Source of the DNA: JAUXFK01 sp034189035
Lineage (GTDB): Bacteria > Desulfobacterota > UBA8473
DNA length: 64,000 nt
Direction of reading: 5' to 3'
Assembly: GCA_034189035.1 (NCBI GenBank)
Contig: JAXHVA010000010.1
Span: 1-64,000 of the forward strand
Shown here: positions 34,708 to 44,526 of the stretch, piece by piece
Position numbering within the stretch: the first letter of the stretch is position 1
Layout of the letters: the number at the start of each line of letters is the position of its first letter
The notes under the pieces: generated by a model
Seen by the model: the letters and a program-made list of their open reading frames with translations, nothing else
Told to the model about the DNA's origin: nothing
Databases searched by the model: none
Position numbers and translations under genes: made by a program

Positions 34708-36225
34708 TCATGAAGTGGTAGGTTGCTGCTTTAAGAAAAGTCTTCTGGCCATTCCGGCTGCATCCACCAACTTTTCATGCGCCAGCTTTTCAACTTTAGT
34801 CTCTTGTTTGCCTCGAAACACATTCCAGAGGCCTCTAAATAACCGCCAGGGACGGGATATGAGAGAAAGAAGAATTGGGGAAATCCCCATAACCGATATC
34901 CATTCAACTGTTTATCTGAAATGCCGTCAAGCCAAGAATAGGCTGATAATAAATCTGACATGCACAGAAGGTCTCGAAAAAAATCGTCATTAAATGACGA
35001 CCTTATCGTACTTCAGAAGTTCATAAAAGAATTCTGAACCGAGAAGCGCTGTAAAAGTCGTAATGCTGACCTCATGAACCTCTATCAATGCTAGCTTTCT
35101 CAATAATTTTAAGGATTTCGACTCTTCACATTCTCTCCAGGAACCCCTAATACAACAAATGCAATCACAACCATCCCCTGTTTTACAGCCATTCTTGAAG
35201 CTCGTATAATATTCTTTAAATCGAGCTTTTTATTCATGGAAGAGCTTCAGTGGATCCACTCTCCGGCGCAAACGTGATATTTGTACAGCCACTTGTCTTC
35301 ATTCTCTTTATGATATATTCATCTATTATCTCTGAACGTATTCCATTGGGAAGCTGCCATGTGATCGTCAAGCCTCTTTTGTCTATCTCATCACATAATC
35401 CAATAATCCATTCCCTGCTGGATACTGATGTTAAATCTTCAAAGTGGAAGTCAGTCACATTCAGTCTGCTATGAACAAACTCCATCTCATCCACAACGTT
35501 TTGGGGTGATCTGGTTCGTCATAACACATGCCACATAATAGAAGCAGTGCAAGATTTGCACCTGTAGTTGCAGCCCCTGTCGGAATAATTGGCAAGAACC
35601 GTCCTCTCCATGCACCTTGGGGACTCTTCGTCCGAATATATTTCTCTATGGGAAGAAGGTCATATGCTGGGAAGGGCAGACTACCTAGATCCTCCATCAA
35701 TTCTGTCTTTTTGTTGATGACTATCCCTCCATTCTTTCTGACTACAAGGCCGTTTATGTCATTCACATCTTCGCTGGATTCCAGCCTTTCAATAGGTTGC
35801 ATATGGTTTTTTCCCCCTCTCCGAGAACGATGTAGTCGAAACAAGGATTCTCCATTACTAACTCAAGAAGCGCTGTAGGGTGCACTCCACCTAGACTATT
35901 GGCACATTGTCAAACGCAGTTTTTATGGTTTGCGCCAGTTCTCTCACAGTGGGATATGCATGAGAAAAAAGGCTGTAAATGCCTATGAAATCAACAATGG
36001 AATCTTTTTGATAATTTCTTCGAAAGAGAGCCCTTTTAATTTTATATCATCACTATCTATGAAGTTATTCATCCCTTCCCCAAAAGCATCTATAATCTCC
36101 ACTTCATGACTCTTTGATCTCGCATATGAGGCAATGTATGCGATGCCTATAGGCGGAACTATGAAACTTGCTAATTGGGCCAGGAGATATAACTGGGGTG
36201 GATTGATCAATACAAATCTGAACAT
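34708..36225 (-). pseudogene. Frameshifted B12-binding radical SAM gene
   Basis: The minus strand carries, in successive but different frames, a complete radical SAM protein. FVLINPPQLYLLAQLASFIV starts the B12-like domain in an open stretch down to 35983. DFIGIYSLFSHAYPTVREL and GGVHPTALLELV follow in shifted frames, then GLVVRKNGG to about 35580. The iron-sulfur motif GCNYRCKSC lies at 35549-35572, in a frame different from that of its flanks. FHFEDLTSV to APESGSTEAL (35494-35234), VLGVPGE, and a tail ending ARRLFLKQQPTTS at 34708 complete it. At least five frameshifts or stops are needed, so no enzyme can be made. Flanking genes are intact, which argues against sequencing error. It has decayed recently enough to read throughout. 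Confidence 0.85.
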
Positions 36226-36268
36226 GACTTATCTCTATTCTCGATGTATGTGATAATATGTCATTACT

Positions 36269-37027
36269 CTATTCATAGTACTCATAGATTTTACTGAACT
36301 TCCTGGACTTCTTTATATTAAGTTTATGAATGTAAAACCTCGACAGAGATCCTATAATACCTATTCCATAGATAACGCATTGCTTAAATGTCATTGTAGA
36401 TGCACCAGAAAAATACCGGGTAGGAATAGGAACCTCCTCTACTTTGAATCCGTGCTTTATTACTTGTATTGTAATCTCTGTATCAAACAGAAAATTATCC
36501 GAACAGTATCGATATGGAAGATTTTCCAAAACCTTTCTGTTATAAGCACGATATCCTGTATGGAATTCGGCTATATCCGATCCAATTGCTTTATTTATCA
36601 ACTTGGTCAGTTGAACATTCGCCAGGTATTTCCACCACGGCATGCCTCCTATTTTGGTTTGAGCACCTAGTATCCGGGAGCCTAATACAACATCGGCTTC
36701 ACCATCCAATATAGGTTTTATAATCTGAGGCAGGATTTGTGGGTCGTATTGGTTGTCAGAATGAAGCATAACAACAATATCAGCCCCCTCTTTTATGGCA
36801 GTTGCATATCCTGTCTTCAAAGAGCCTCCGTAGCCCAAATTGTTTTCATGCCTGATTACTTTCATCCCAAGGGAATGGGCAACTTCTACGGTATTATCGG
36901 TGCTCGCGTTATCAACAAGAATGATTTGGTCTGCAAATCCTTCAGGGATATTAGTATAGGTTTTTCGTAAAAGGTGAGCTGTATTCCTTGCTGGCATAAA
37001 AATAACGATTTTCCTGTCCTGAATCAT
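36269..37027 (-). CDS. GT2-family glycosyltransferase, polyprenyl-phosphate type without membrane tail
   Basis: The 252-residue protein shows KIVIFMPARNTAHLL, IILVDNASTDNTVEVA and VVMLHSDNQYDPQI, the three GT-A signatures of the DPM1-like branch of family 2, then AEFHTGYRAYNRKVLENLPY. It lacks the two C-terminal membrane helices seen in the gene at 17836-18771. It probably makes a polyprenyl-phosphate sugar or adds a sugar to a lipid intermediate in the cytoplasm. It overlaps the upstream GT2 gene by 4 bp (ATGA), so the two are coupled. It is the first intact gene after the radical SAM pseudogene. Confidence 0.85.
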   Translation of the reverse strand: MIQDRKIVIFMPARNTAHLLRKTYTNIPEGFADQIILVDNASTDNTVEVAHSLGMKVIRHENNLGYGGSLKTGYATAIKEGADIVVMLHSDNQYDPQILPQIIKPILDGEADVVLGSRILGAQTKIGGMPWWKYLANVQLTKLINKAIGSDIAEFHTGYRAYNRKVLENLPYRYCSDNFLFDTEITIQVIKHGFKVEEVPIPTRYFSGASTMTFKQCVIYGIGIIGSLSRFYIHKLNIKKSRKFSKIYEYYE

Positions 37028-37794
37028 TGTATTCTCCGATTTTTTATTTTATACTTTTTAAATAGAGAATTAATCTGTATTTGGAATATTCCCTTCAACG
37101 AACCAAAGACATCCTTTGATAACCTTACCTTAGTGCCTTCAGCATCATACCAGGTAACAGGTATTTCCTTGATCTTATATCCAAGTTTCTGAGACAGGAA
37201 CAGGATTTCCGCATCAAAACTCCAATTGTCTATCAACAGCCTTTTAAAGATGTCGCGTCCGACTTCTCTCTTGAAACCTTTGAATCCACATGTGATATCA
37301 GATATCCCTTTTACCACAAAAATATTCGATAAGAGTGTGAATCCCTTTCCTAAAAACTCCCTGAATAAAGGCTGTCTGATTTCAACACGCGCTTCTTTAT
37401 TCTTCCTTGTTCCTATGACAATATCATACCCCTGCTCCAAGGTCTTCAAGAATCTATCAAGCTCTTCTATGGGGGTTGATAAATCAGCATCTAAGAAAAC
37501 AATATACATGCCTTTTGCGTCCAGTACTCCTGTTTTTACGGCATAGCCTTTTCCTCTGTTCTTTTCATACGTGAGAGTTCTATATCCATACATCCCATCT
37601 AAGCACTCTCTGGCAATTGCCAACGTCTTATCTTTACTTCCATCATCGACGACTATCAACTCAGTAATATACGACTTTTGTTCAAGATATTTTTGTATCT
37701 TTATTAAGCTATCCTTAATCCTTTTCTCTTCATTATACGCAGGAATTACCAGAGAAACAAAGATCTGGTCTTGATTTGATCTACCTCGAGTCAT
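37024..37794 (-). CDS. GT2-family glycosyltransferase (dolichyl-phosphate-glucose-synthase type)
   Basis: The 256-residue protein has VSLVIPAYNEEKRIKDSL, LIVVDDGSKDKT and VFLDADLSTPIEELD, close to the ALG5/DPG-synthase branch of GT2, then DITCGFKGFKREVGRDIF and EIPVTWYDAEGTKVRL. This branch transfers a hexose to a polyprenyl phosphate at the cytoplasmic face. It would supply donors for the GT-C enzymes in this cluster. GGAG precedes the ATG. It is coupled by overlap to the downstream GT2. The sugar (glucose or mannose expected) is not proven. Confidence 0.87.
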   Translation of the reverse strand: MTRGRSNQDQIFVSLVIPAYNEEKRIKDSLIKIQKYLEQKSYITELIVVDDGSKDKTLAIARECLDGMYGYRTLTYEKNRGKGYAVKTGVLDAKGMYIVFLDADLSTPIEELDRFLKTLEQGYDIVIGTRKNKEARVEIRQPLFREFLGKGFTLLSNIFVVKGISDITCGFKGFKREVGRDIFKRLLIDNWSFDAEILFLSQKLGYKIKEIPVTWYDAEGTKVRLSKDVFGSLKGIFQIQINSLFKKYKIKNRRIQ

Positions 37795-37848
37795 AATGAA
37801 CTCCGCTTGTAATGTATTATGTGGCTTTTCAATAAATATTTGTATGTG

Positions 37849-38823
37849 TTAAGGGGTTTTCAACATGCTTTTCATAGTCATTATCCCTTTGATAAATGCT
37901 ATTCCGTAAGCTATATGTGTTGAGCATATACCGATCAAGACACAGGCCAATCTTTTTTTATTCGCTATCTTCAAACTTCCTGTAAGGATAATACCTAAAT
38001 ATCCAAAAAGGGAGAGCGCATAGAGTTTGAGGAAACCACCGCCATTAAAAAGTGCGACAAACATACCCCCGATGACCCATATGACGAACAAGGAGGGAAG
38101 AAAATATACAAGCTTACTCAATGAGAAAAACTCACGCATCAACAAGCCCTTGTCTCGGCCATAATTCCACATCTGTTTTAAATGTGGCAGGAATAGAGGT
38201 CTTCGGTGGTGATAGACGCAAACACTTGGTGAATAAATTATCTTCTTCCCGGTTGACAGGATCTCCAACCCCAGTTTATAGTCTTCCCCGGTAAGCAATG
38301 ATTCATCAAAACCATTGAGGTTTTCAGCTATTTCTCTTGGAAGTAAGAAGTTACACGACATGATATCCTGCGTTTCATAGTCCTTTTTCGTTTTTCTATA
38401 CCGTCTGCTTAATTTGCCCAGGCCGACAAAGGATTCCAACACATCTCCTCCCGCCTGTTGATAGAAGTTATCTTCTGCGGGAGTAAGATTCGGACCGGTA
38501 ATAGCTCCCACTCCTTTATTGGAAAGAAAATAGGCAACGGCATTTGTTAGCCATTCCCTTTCGGGATAAGCGTCGGAATCTATAAAGGCAAAGATGCTGC
38601 CTTTTGCTTTACGCATTCCAAGGTTTCGTTTCGCAGAGGGTTTTACGACGCCCGTTGCGATAACAATAACTTTATCAGCATTCACCTCTTCAACAAAATC
38701 GGGCAGTACAAGTATTTCGCATTCATGATAGTTGAGTTTCCTACATTCGTCTATGCATTTCCTAGTATCCTGATCAACACTTCTGCAAGCGATAATTATT
38801 GAAACTAAAGGGAGATCAATCAT
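37849..38823 (-). CDS. GT2-family glycosyltransferase with C-terminal membrane segments
   Basis: The 324-residue protein has an N-terminal GT-A domain (VSIIIACRSVDQDTRKC, then FAFIDSDAYPEREWL with the DxD-type motif and LTGEDYKLGLEIL) and about three hydrophobic segments after residue 230. The N-terminal part resembles rhamnosyl- and chitobiosyl-type GT2 enzymes that act at the membrane. It is 54 bp upstream of the GT2 pair and 30 bp downstream of a radical SAM gene. The ribosome site is weak (GGATTGA). Donor and acceptor unknown. Confidence 0.83.
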   Translation of the reverse strand: MIDLPLVSIIIACRSVDQDTRKCIDECRKLNYHECEILVLPDFVEEVNADKVIVIATGVVKPSAKRNLGMRKAKGSIFAFIDSDAYPEREWLTNAVAYFLSNKGVGAITGPNLTPAEDNFYQQAGGDVLESFVGLGKLSRRYRKTKKDYETQDIMSCNFLLPREIAENLNGFDESLLTGEDYKLGLEILSTGKKIIYSPSVCVYHHRRPLFLPHLKQMWNYGRDKGLLMREFFSLSKLVYFLPSLFVIWVIGGMFVALFNGGGFLKLYALSLFGYLGIILTGSLKIANKKRLACVLIGICSTHIAYGIAFIKGIMTMKSMLKTP

Positions 38824-38853
38824 ATGTTCAATCCTTTCTCTGAGTATTCTGCC

Positions 38854-40266
38854 TTACTTTGTATGCCTTCCCAAAACCATGTTTCCGATTCCGACCGCTC
38901 CCCTTAAAAGATGGGTTATGTCTAACCATGATTTTACGCTTAGAAACTGTCGCACAATATATTTTGGCCTGAGATAAACACTCTTATACGACAAGGTACA
39001 AAGTTTAGATAATTCTTCCCTCGTCATGGAGTGGGGGACAAATCCCATCTTGTGCATTCCTGTATCACACAGCTCATGACTCATGGTGCCATACTTTTCA
39101 ATTCTAGAATAAACTGGGGAGCCCGGGAAGGGAGTAAATGTAAAAAACTCAGTATAGTAGGCGTTCAGCTTTTTAGCAAACCGTATTGTCTCCAGGCCAT
39201 CTTCATACGTTTCGCCGGGAATTCCCAGGATAAAGGTGGCGTAGGATTTGATTCCATGTTTATGTGTGAGACGTATGGTTTCCTCTGCTCTTGAAAGATC
39301 AAGATTTTTCTTTATCGTTTTTTGGTTCTTTGACACGCCTGTCTCTATGCCGTAGAGGATGCACCAGCAACCTGCTTCAGCCATACTCTTCAGCAAGTCC
39401 TCATTTATAGTGTCTATTCTTGATGCACAAAACCACGTAAGATTAAGATTTCTTCGTCGTATTTCATCACAAATTTCAAAGACTCTTTCCTTGTCAAAAG
39501 TAAACAGATCATCCCAAAATTTTATCTCTTTTACACCAAAGTTCTTGGCATAATGTTCCATTTCATCAACCACGTTTTTCGCTGACTTCAATCTAATCGT
39601 CTTTCCATTCACCCTATAACAGTAGATGCATTCAAGAGGACATCCTCTGGCGCTCATCATCTGCGCTATAGGAAGTCTGCTATAGTGTCCAATGGGAGGT
39701 GTATATCTGTGCATCTCAACGAGATCAAGCGCATAAGGGGGCAAGGCATCGATATCCTCTATCAAAGGTCGTTCCAAATTTCGAATTATTCCCTCTTTTG
39801 AATTTATTATGGTTCCTTTACATCCCTCCAGTGATTCTCCTTTTTCCAGTCTTTCCACAATTTCTCTTGCTGTGTATTCTCCTTCGCCGAAACAGACGGC
39901 ATCGATGGCCGAACACTCTTCAATACATTTTTCTTTAAAAAACGAAGGCATAGGACCTCCTACGGCTATAAAAATATCCGGTCTTCTTTCTCTGATGCGA
40001 AGGGCGAGATCCTTTGTCTTGGGCCATAGAAGGCTGACGGCATATATTCCCACGAAATCGGCCTCAAATCTCATTATTCCTTTTACTATTTCTTCTTGTG
40101 AAAGAAGGGTCCCGTCAAGGATTATTACATCGTGGCCCGCCTCTCTCAGCACTGCGGCTATAGACATCAATCCAGGCGGCGGCCAAACTCCCGCAACACT
40201 CTTTGCCATAGCTTTAGAATGGGATTCTGCAAGACTCCATGATGGCATTGCTAAAACGCATTTCAT
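38854..40266 (-). CDS. B12-binding radical SAM protein
   Basis: The 470-residue protein has an N-terminal B12-like domain (VLAMPSWSLAESHSKAMAKS, AVGGPMPSFF, CFGEGEYTAREI) and a radical SAM domain with SARGCPLECIYCYRVNG (Cys209, Cys213, Cys216), FWDDLFTFDKERV and LGIPGETYEDGLE. The long gap after the first strand, with WPPPGLMSIAAVL, differs from the copy at 8869-10296. AAAGGAG lies 8 bp before the ATG, a strong ribosome site. It is flanked by a GT2 gene downstream and a GT-C gene upstream, so it probably modifies the same lipid or glycan. The reaction is unknown. Confidence 0.87.
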   Translation of the reverse strand: MKCVLAMPSWSLAESHSKAMAKSVAGVWPPPGLMSIAAVLREAGHDVIILDGTLLSQEEIVKGIMRFEADFVGIYAVSLLWPKTKDLALRIRERRPDIFIAVGGPMPSFFKEKCIEECSAIDAVCFGEGEYTAREIVERLEKGESLEGCKGTIINSKEGIIRNLERPLIEDIDALPPYALDLVEMHRYTPPIGHYSRLPIAQMMSARGCPLECIYCYRVNGKTIRLKSAKNVVDEMEHYAKNFGVKEIKFWDDLFTFDKERVFEICDEIRRRNLNLTWFCASRIDTINEDLLKSMAEAGCWCILYGIETGVSKNQKTIKKNLDLSRAEETIRLTHKHGIKSYATFILGIPGETYEDGLETIRFAKKLNAYYTEFFTFTPFPGSPVYSRIEKYGTMSHELCDTGMHKMGFVPHSMTREELSKLCTLSYKSVYLRPKYIVRQFLSVKSWLDITHLLRGAVGIGNMVLGRHTK

Positions 40267-40310
40267 ATGATTCTCCTTTTATTTCACAGCCATAGATTTT
40301 CGGATCAACG

Positions 40311-42257
40311 CTAACTGATCTTATATATTCTAATTCTTGGTGAGATGTGGATGTGGTATTTTGTGAACCTGTCATTCGGCTCCGGCCACAGATCGTCTCT
40401 CGGTTTAACCTCTTTGATCAACTTGCATTCGGCAAACAGATTTTTATAAAACTCAACATTGCCTGGATATTTATCAGGTTCAGCCAAATATCTTTTGTAT
40501 TGTGTGTCACTGACCAAGAGGTACTGATATCCGTTCTCCCGGTAGTATGTGAAGGGTGTGCTACTTATTGAAAACATTTTAGTAACCTGAAAAAGCTCAT
40601 GAGAAAGTTCCCCTGTATAAGAATCCTGGCCGACCTTACTTCCAGGAGGGATGTTCTTCTCTACCCATTCTTTTGCAATTACCCTTGTGTCTTTCTGGGT
40701 AAGCAGATAATCATAACGTACAATGTTGATTGTAGGCAGAGCAATGAGTACAAGAGTAATACATAACAAGAAAGTATTTTTTGTATTTGCAGATGTCTTG
40801 GATAACAATTGAGTCCCTATTAAAGTATGTAGAAACATTCCAGCATAAAGAGCCACAAAGGGCATTAAGGTTATGATGTAACGTTCCCATTTGAACTTAC
40901 CGAATCCAATTACGATAAAATAGAAAAAAACAAACGACAATATAATAAAGTCCTCTCTTCTTTTCCTGTATAAAGTAAGCAACAGACCAAGTCCGGCCAT
41001 AATCTCAAAGTGAAGTCCCGACCCCCAATTGAGTGGTCCCTTTAGATACCACAACAGGTTTCCAAAAAATCCAAGGCTGTCAACGCCTACAAATAAATTG
41101 TTTTTCCCCATAAAATTTGGATCTGTAAGCAAGATGCGCAATTGATTTTTAAAGTCGAGAAAAAAAAGTGGGTCAAAGGCGAAAAAACTTATCACAACGG
41201 CAACAGTACAATAAAGAAGTTTCTTGCTGGTCAATAGATTTAATATTATATTTGTTGCAGTCGGGAAATATATCAATACACCACCAAGTAAAACCAGACC
41301 AATCCCAAGAAATGCTCCCCAATACATCAGTTTATCGAGTAAAATGAGGAATTGACTGTTCACTTCCGGGTGAGATGAAAAATGTATACCTTCCAGGAGA
41401 GGAAAAACAAATTTGAGAGTCAAAAGACTTCCAATCGACAAAAAGATTCCCACGGTTATTAGTATTACCGGAATTCTGTTTTTCTCCGCATGTCTTCTAG
41501 TCCTCTCATGCAACAGATCTTTTCCTTCGGCCATTATATGTGCTGCCAAAATCGGTACTAGTACAATTGCCGATGTGAATTTGGTTGCAACTGAAAGGCC
41601 AGTTATAATGCCAGCATATACATAGAATTTCATATTTTTTTGCTCGTAAATCATCATAGAGAACAACATAACCAAGACAATCAAGAATGTTGACGGAACA
41701 TCAGGTCGTATAAATTGTGAATGAAAACTGTGTATGAAACTGACGGAAAGAAAAAGGGCAGCCAACAAGCCTACCTTATGATTGTACAACCTCACACCCA
41801 TGTAATACAGTATCCATACGGTGCCCGTACCAAAAGATATACACATGATACGGCCTATGAGATAAAAACTAGACGGGTCAGTAATATAATAATTTCTAAA
41901 CACCTCAATAGATGGAAAGATTCCCACTGCCCACCCGATAAAAAAATAGAGAGTAAAGAGGATTAACTGAATGTCAACCATGAAAAAGGCCGGCCACACA
42001 TAGAGACCGTAAAGGCCATAGCCTGTTGGCGTCACATTTGCAAGCCCGAAATGCATTGCTCCTTGAACCGTTATATAGTCATCCGGATGCGGAACTTCAA
42101 AATTTATTCCATATAGCCTAAGGACAAGTGCAAAAAAGACTATTAGATAAAGAATAATATGTTTGTCCTTTAACATATTTCTACCAATCATATCCGCTGA
42201 CGGCTCATGATAAATCTTTCCCTGAGAATTAACTATATTAAGTATGTTCAATTTCAT
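40311..42257 (-). CDS. GT-C fold membrane glycosyltransferase, large
   Basis: The 648-residue protein has 12 or so membrane segments starting near residue 33. The first periplasmic loop carries NFEVPHPDDYITVQGAMHFG with the DD motif typical of GT-C enzymes. A soluble C-terminal segment (about 535-648) ends in DRFTKYHIHISPRIRIYKIS. This is longer than the other GT-C proteins here. The first 25 residues are polar with no good ribosome site. ATGs at 42191 and 42176 are alternative starts, and AGCGGA before 42191 is a weak candidate. It lies 12 bp downstream of the YdjM-like gene. Substrate unknown. Confidence 0.78.
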   Translation of the reverse strand: MKLNILNIVNSQGKIYHEPSADMIGRNMLKDKHIILYLIVFFALVLRLYGINFEVPHPDDYITVQGAMHFGLANVTPTGYGLYGLYVWPAFFMVDIQLILFTLYFFIGWAVGIFPSIEVFRNYYITDPSSFYLIGRIMCISFGTGTVWILYYMGVRLYNHKVGLLAALFLSVSFIHSFHSQFIRPDVPSTFLIVLVMLFSMMIYEQKNMKFYVYAGIITGLSVATKFTSAIVLVPILAAHIMAEGKDLLHERTRRHAEKNRIPVILITVGIFLSIGSLLTLKFVFPLLEGIHFSSHPEVNSQFLILLDKLMYWGAFLGIGLVLLGGVLIYFPTATNIILNLLTSKKLLYCTVAVVISFFAFDPLFFLDFKNQLRILLTDPNFMGKNNLFVGVDSLGFFGNLLWYLKGPLNWGSGLHFEIMAGLGLLLTLYRKRREDFIILSFVFFYFIVIGFGKFKWERYIITLMPFVALYAGMFLHTLIGTQLLSKTSANTKNTFLLCITLVLIALPTINIVRYDYLLTQKDTRVIAKEWVEKNIPPGSKVGQDSYTGELSHELFQVTKMFSISSTPFTYYRENGYQYLLVSDTQYKRYLAEPDKYPGNVEFYKNLFAECKLIKEVKPRDDLWPEPNDRFTKYHIHISPRIRIYKIS

Positions 42258-42268
42258 ACAGTTTAGAA

Positions 42269-43297
42269 TTACCAGCGTTCCCTGAAATCAATTGATTCAA
42301 CTTTCCCAGCCTCGTTCAGTCTTACTTTCGCCATGTGAAGCGTTACTTCAGGTGTAAAATAATAAGCAAGATCCCAGAAGAATATCTCTCGCTGGCCATT
42401 ATCCCCTTCTTTCACAGTTTCATAAGGAACGATATAGTTTCTCAGGGTATTTTTGACTCTTTCATCTTTCAAGCTATTATCAATATCTTGCATTGATTGA
42501 ATTTGAAAAAAGGTTTTCGATACAATATCACTACGTTGAAGGTCGATTGTAACCGCTTCATAACCCTTTTTATTTTTCCCTAAAGCCAACCAACGCCCTG
42601 TGCTAAAATCTGCAGGAAAGATCTCAAATTTCTCCACAGCTGTGAAAGTATCTCTTGCTAGTTGCTTTGCTGTTCTTTTTCTGTAGAAAGCGTATAATAC
42701 ATATAGAATAAGACACAAAAATGTTCCTAAGGCAACCCATCTTCCCCGTGACCAAAGTATTGTCTGTAAGATGATGCCACCTATTAAAATATAAAAAACA
42801 CGGTTTCTGCTGAGACTATGCAATTGACATAATGAGCAGACAAGAAAAGACCTCTCAGCACACCGGGCAGATGAAGTCAAAGGATTCAAACCGATGAATA
42901 GTGGCCAACGAAACCAGCGATTGTTGAAAGGCCAGAGAACCTGTAAACCATTACAATGAAGGCACAAATCAAGACCCACATGAGATAAAAAGCCTAAATA
43001 TGCGAATGCCCAAAATAAGAAGAACGAGGGCTTCCACCACGAAAGCAGTAATAGGGGAATGAAAGCAGCAATAGCCGCACACAAAGCCGACAAGAGCAAT
43101 CCACAAACTAACGAATGAGTAGGGCCATGATGAAAACGGATTGTCAAAGTTGAGCCCAACGGCCGGATAACAAAGTCACTGTCTGCTATCAAGGCTCCTC
43201 CCACAGTAGCACTTATTATCCCTATTTCGTAAGGCCCTGACGCACCAGCCGCTTTTGCTAGTGTGATTCCCAGAAGAGTATGCGTTAAAGGATCCAT
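42269..43297 (-). CDS. YdjM-type membrane-bound metal-dependent hydrolase (DUF457)
   Basis: The 342-residue protein starts MDPLTHTLLGITLAKAAG, the family signature with the first metal-binding His. ADSDFVIRP and RFHHGPTHSLV give the further His and Asp ligands, and SHVGLDLCLHCN a later His cluster. About four membrane segments follow before a soluble C-terminal part (about 220-342) beginning FTAVEKFEIF. The family is called membrane-bound metal-dependent hydrolase, but its substrate is undefined. It sits immediately upstream of a GT-C gene and downstream of a UPF0104 gene. No ribosome site is obvious. Confidence 0.8.
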   Translation of the reverse strand: MDPLTHTLLGITLAKAAGASGPYEIGIISATVGGALIADSDFVIRPLGSTLTIRFHHGPTHSLVCGLLLSALCAAIAAFIPLLLLSWWKPSFFLFWAFAYLGFLSHVGLDLCLHCNGLQVLWPFNNRWFRWPLFIGLNPLTSSARCAERSFLVCSLCQLHSLSRNRVFYILIGGIILQTILWSRGRWVALGTFLCLILYVLYAFYRKRTAKQLARDTFTAVEKFEIFPADFSTGRWLALGKNKKGYEAVTIDLQRSDIVSKTFFQIQSMQDIDNSLKDERVKNTLRNYIVPYETVKEGDNGQREIFFWDLAYYFTPEVTLHMAKVRLNEAGKVESIDFRERW

Positions 43298-43430
43298 ATC
43301 AGTTGTTATTTAACCTAAAAAAAAACTATCCCCTCCATTTTCAAAGGTGCAAATCAATACAACCTCTCTTTGTAAAGGGCAGAAAGTTTTAAAGGTTTTT
43401 GATGGTATTGATAAATACGACGAAAACTGC

Positions 43431-44480
43431 TCAATCTGTAACAGTTACCTCTTGTAATTCCCCATGAGTTCTCACATTTGAGATATTTATCCCCTCTTTC
43501 AGGGCAAAGACAATCCCCACAATCGCGATTGGAATCGTACTGAGCGCATGCATGACTATGGCATAACCCAGGGCGGGGCTTTCCGGTATAGCAAATAAGC
43601 TTAAGGATATCATACAAAGCCAGTGGTACGTTCCAATATATCCCGGTGAAGAAGGTACTAAAATACTGATAGTAGTAATGACGAGGACAACAAAACTCGC
43701 TCCGATAGGCAGATTGTATAGAGCGACAAAATCAAAGGCATAGAATCCAATGGTAAAAAAACACGCATAGCACACCCAAATGACTATGGATAAGATGAAG
43801 ACAAAAAAATAACTTTTCCTGTCTTTGAGGGCCACTATTCCTTCGCTAAAAGAATCGATTAATTCGAAAATTTTGGAAGCTATCTTTTTAGGAAAGGGCT
43901 TGACGATGATCTTTACAAAACGAAGGGTCAACTCAGAATTTAACTTTAAGATAGCTAAAAATCCAATTATTCCTATTGCAAAGGCAAAGGTTAAATAAGC
44001 ACTGATTTTAACAGCCCCTGGAAAAGGATAAACCATTATGATGAGCCCCATAATGAGAAGAAGTGACAACACGTCTAATATCCTCTCCACAACAATTGTT
44101 GCAAATACTGCGCTTCCTGATATTCTTTCTTTCTTTCCGATTACATATGCCCTTAGAAACTCGCCTAAATGAGCTGGGAGAATTGTATTAGCCATGTAAC
44201 CAATCATGAGGGCTGAAAAAAGCGTCTTGTTCTCTATTTGTTCAACTGACTCTAATAGATAGCTATGCCTCATTGCCCTAAACCAATGGCTTAAAAACAT
44301 CACAAAAATAGCAAGCATGAGTAGATTACTGTTGGAACCTCTAAGGACTTCAAGTAGCTTCTGTAGATCCACCTGCCGAAATGCGATAAATAAAAAGATT
44401 ATACTAAACACAAATCCTATTCCGAGTTTCAGTGTATTATTTTTTATTGTCCTTTGTTTCATCTGATTCCCATATTGCAT
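43431..44480 (-). CDS. UPF0104 / LPG-synthase transmembrane-domain family protein
   Basis: The 349-residue protein has about eight membrane segments and the signature NTILPAHLGEFLRAYVIGKK near residue 95, plus VPSSPGYIGTYHWL near residue 277. It is a member of PF03706 like the gene at 18909-19832, from which it differs clearly in sequence. It has no soluble transferase domain. The role is inferred to be transport of, or transfer to, a membrane lipid linked to this glycan. ATGs at 44480 and 44462 are possible starts. It is 47 bp downstream of the sulfatase-fold gene and 134 bp upstream of the YdjM-like gene. Confidence 0.82.
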   Translation of the reverse strand: MQYGNQMKQRTIKNNTLKLGIGFVFSIIFLFIAFRQVDLQKLLEVLRGSNSNLLMLAIFVMFLSHWFRAMRHSYLLESVEQIENKTLFSALMIGYMANTILPAHLGEFLRAYVIGKKERISGSAVFATIVVERILDVLSLLLIMGLIIMVYPFPGAVKISAYLTFAFAIGIIGFLAILKLNSELTLRFVKIIVKPFPKKIASKIFELIDSFSEGIVALKDRKSYFFVFILSIVIWVCYACFFTIGFYAFDFVALYNLPIGASFVVLVITTISILVPSSPGYIGTYHWLCMISLSLFAIPESPALGYAIVMHALSTIPIAIVGIVFALKEGINISNVRTHGELQEVTVTD

Positions 44481-44526
44481 AATTTAAATCGGAAGACTCA
44501 TCTATTCGTATGATAGAATGATAATT

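Noticed and set aside
34731..34961. Small open frame on the minus strand that could be a separate peptide gene.
   Set aside because: Its first part matches the end of the decayed radical SAM protein and the last part is out of frame with it, so it is a pseudogene fragment.
43354..43617. Short minus-strand frame overlapping the end of the UPF0104 gene.
   Set aside because: It overlaps the coding end of a family member in another frame, is Cys-rich without pattern, and shows no ribosome site.
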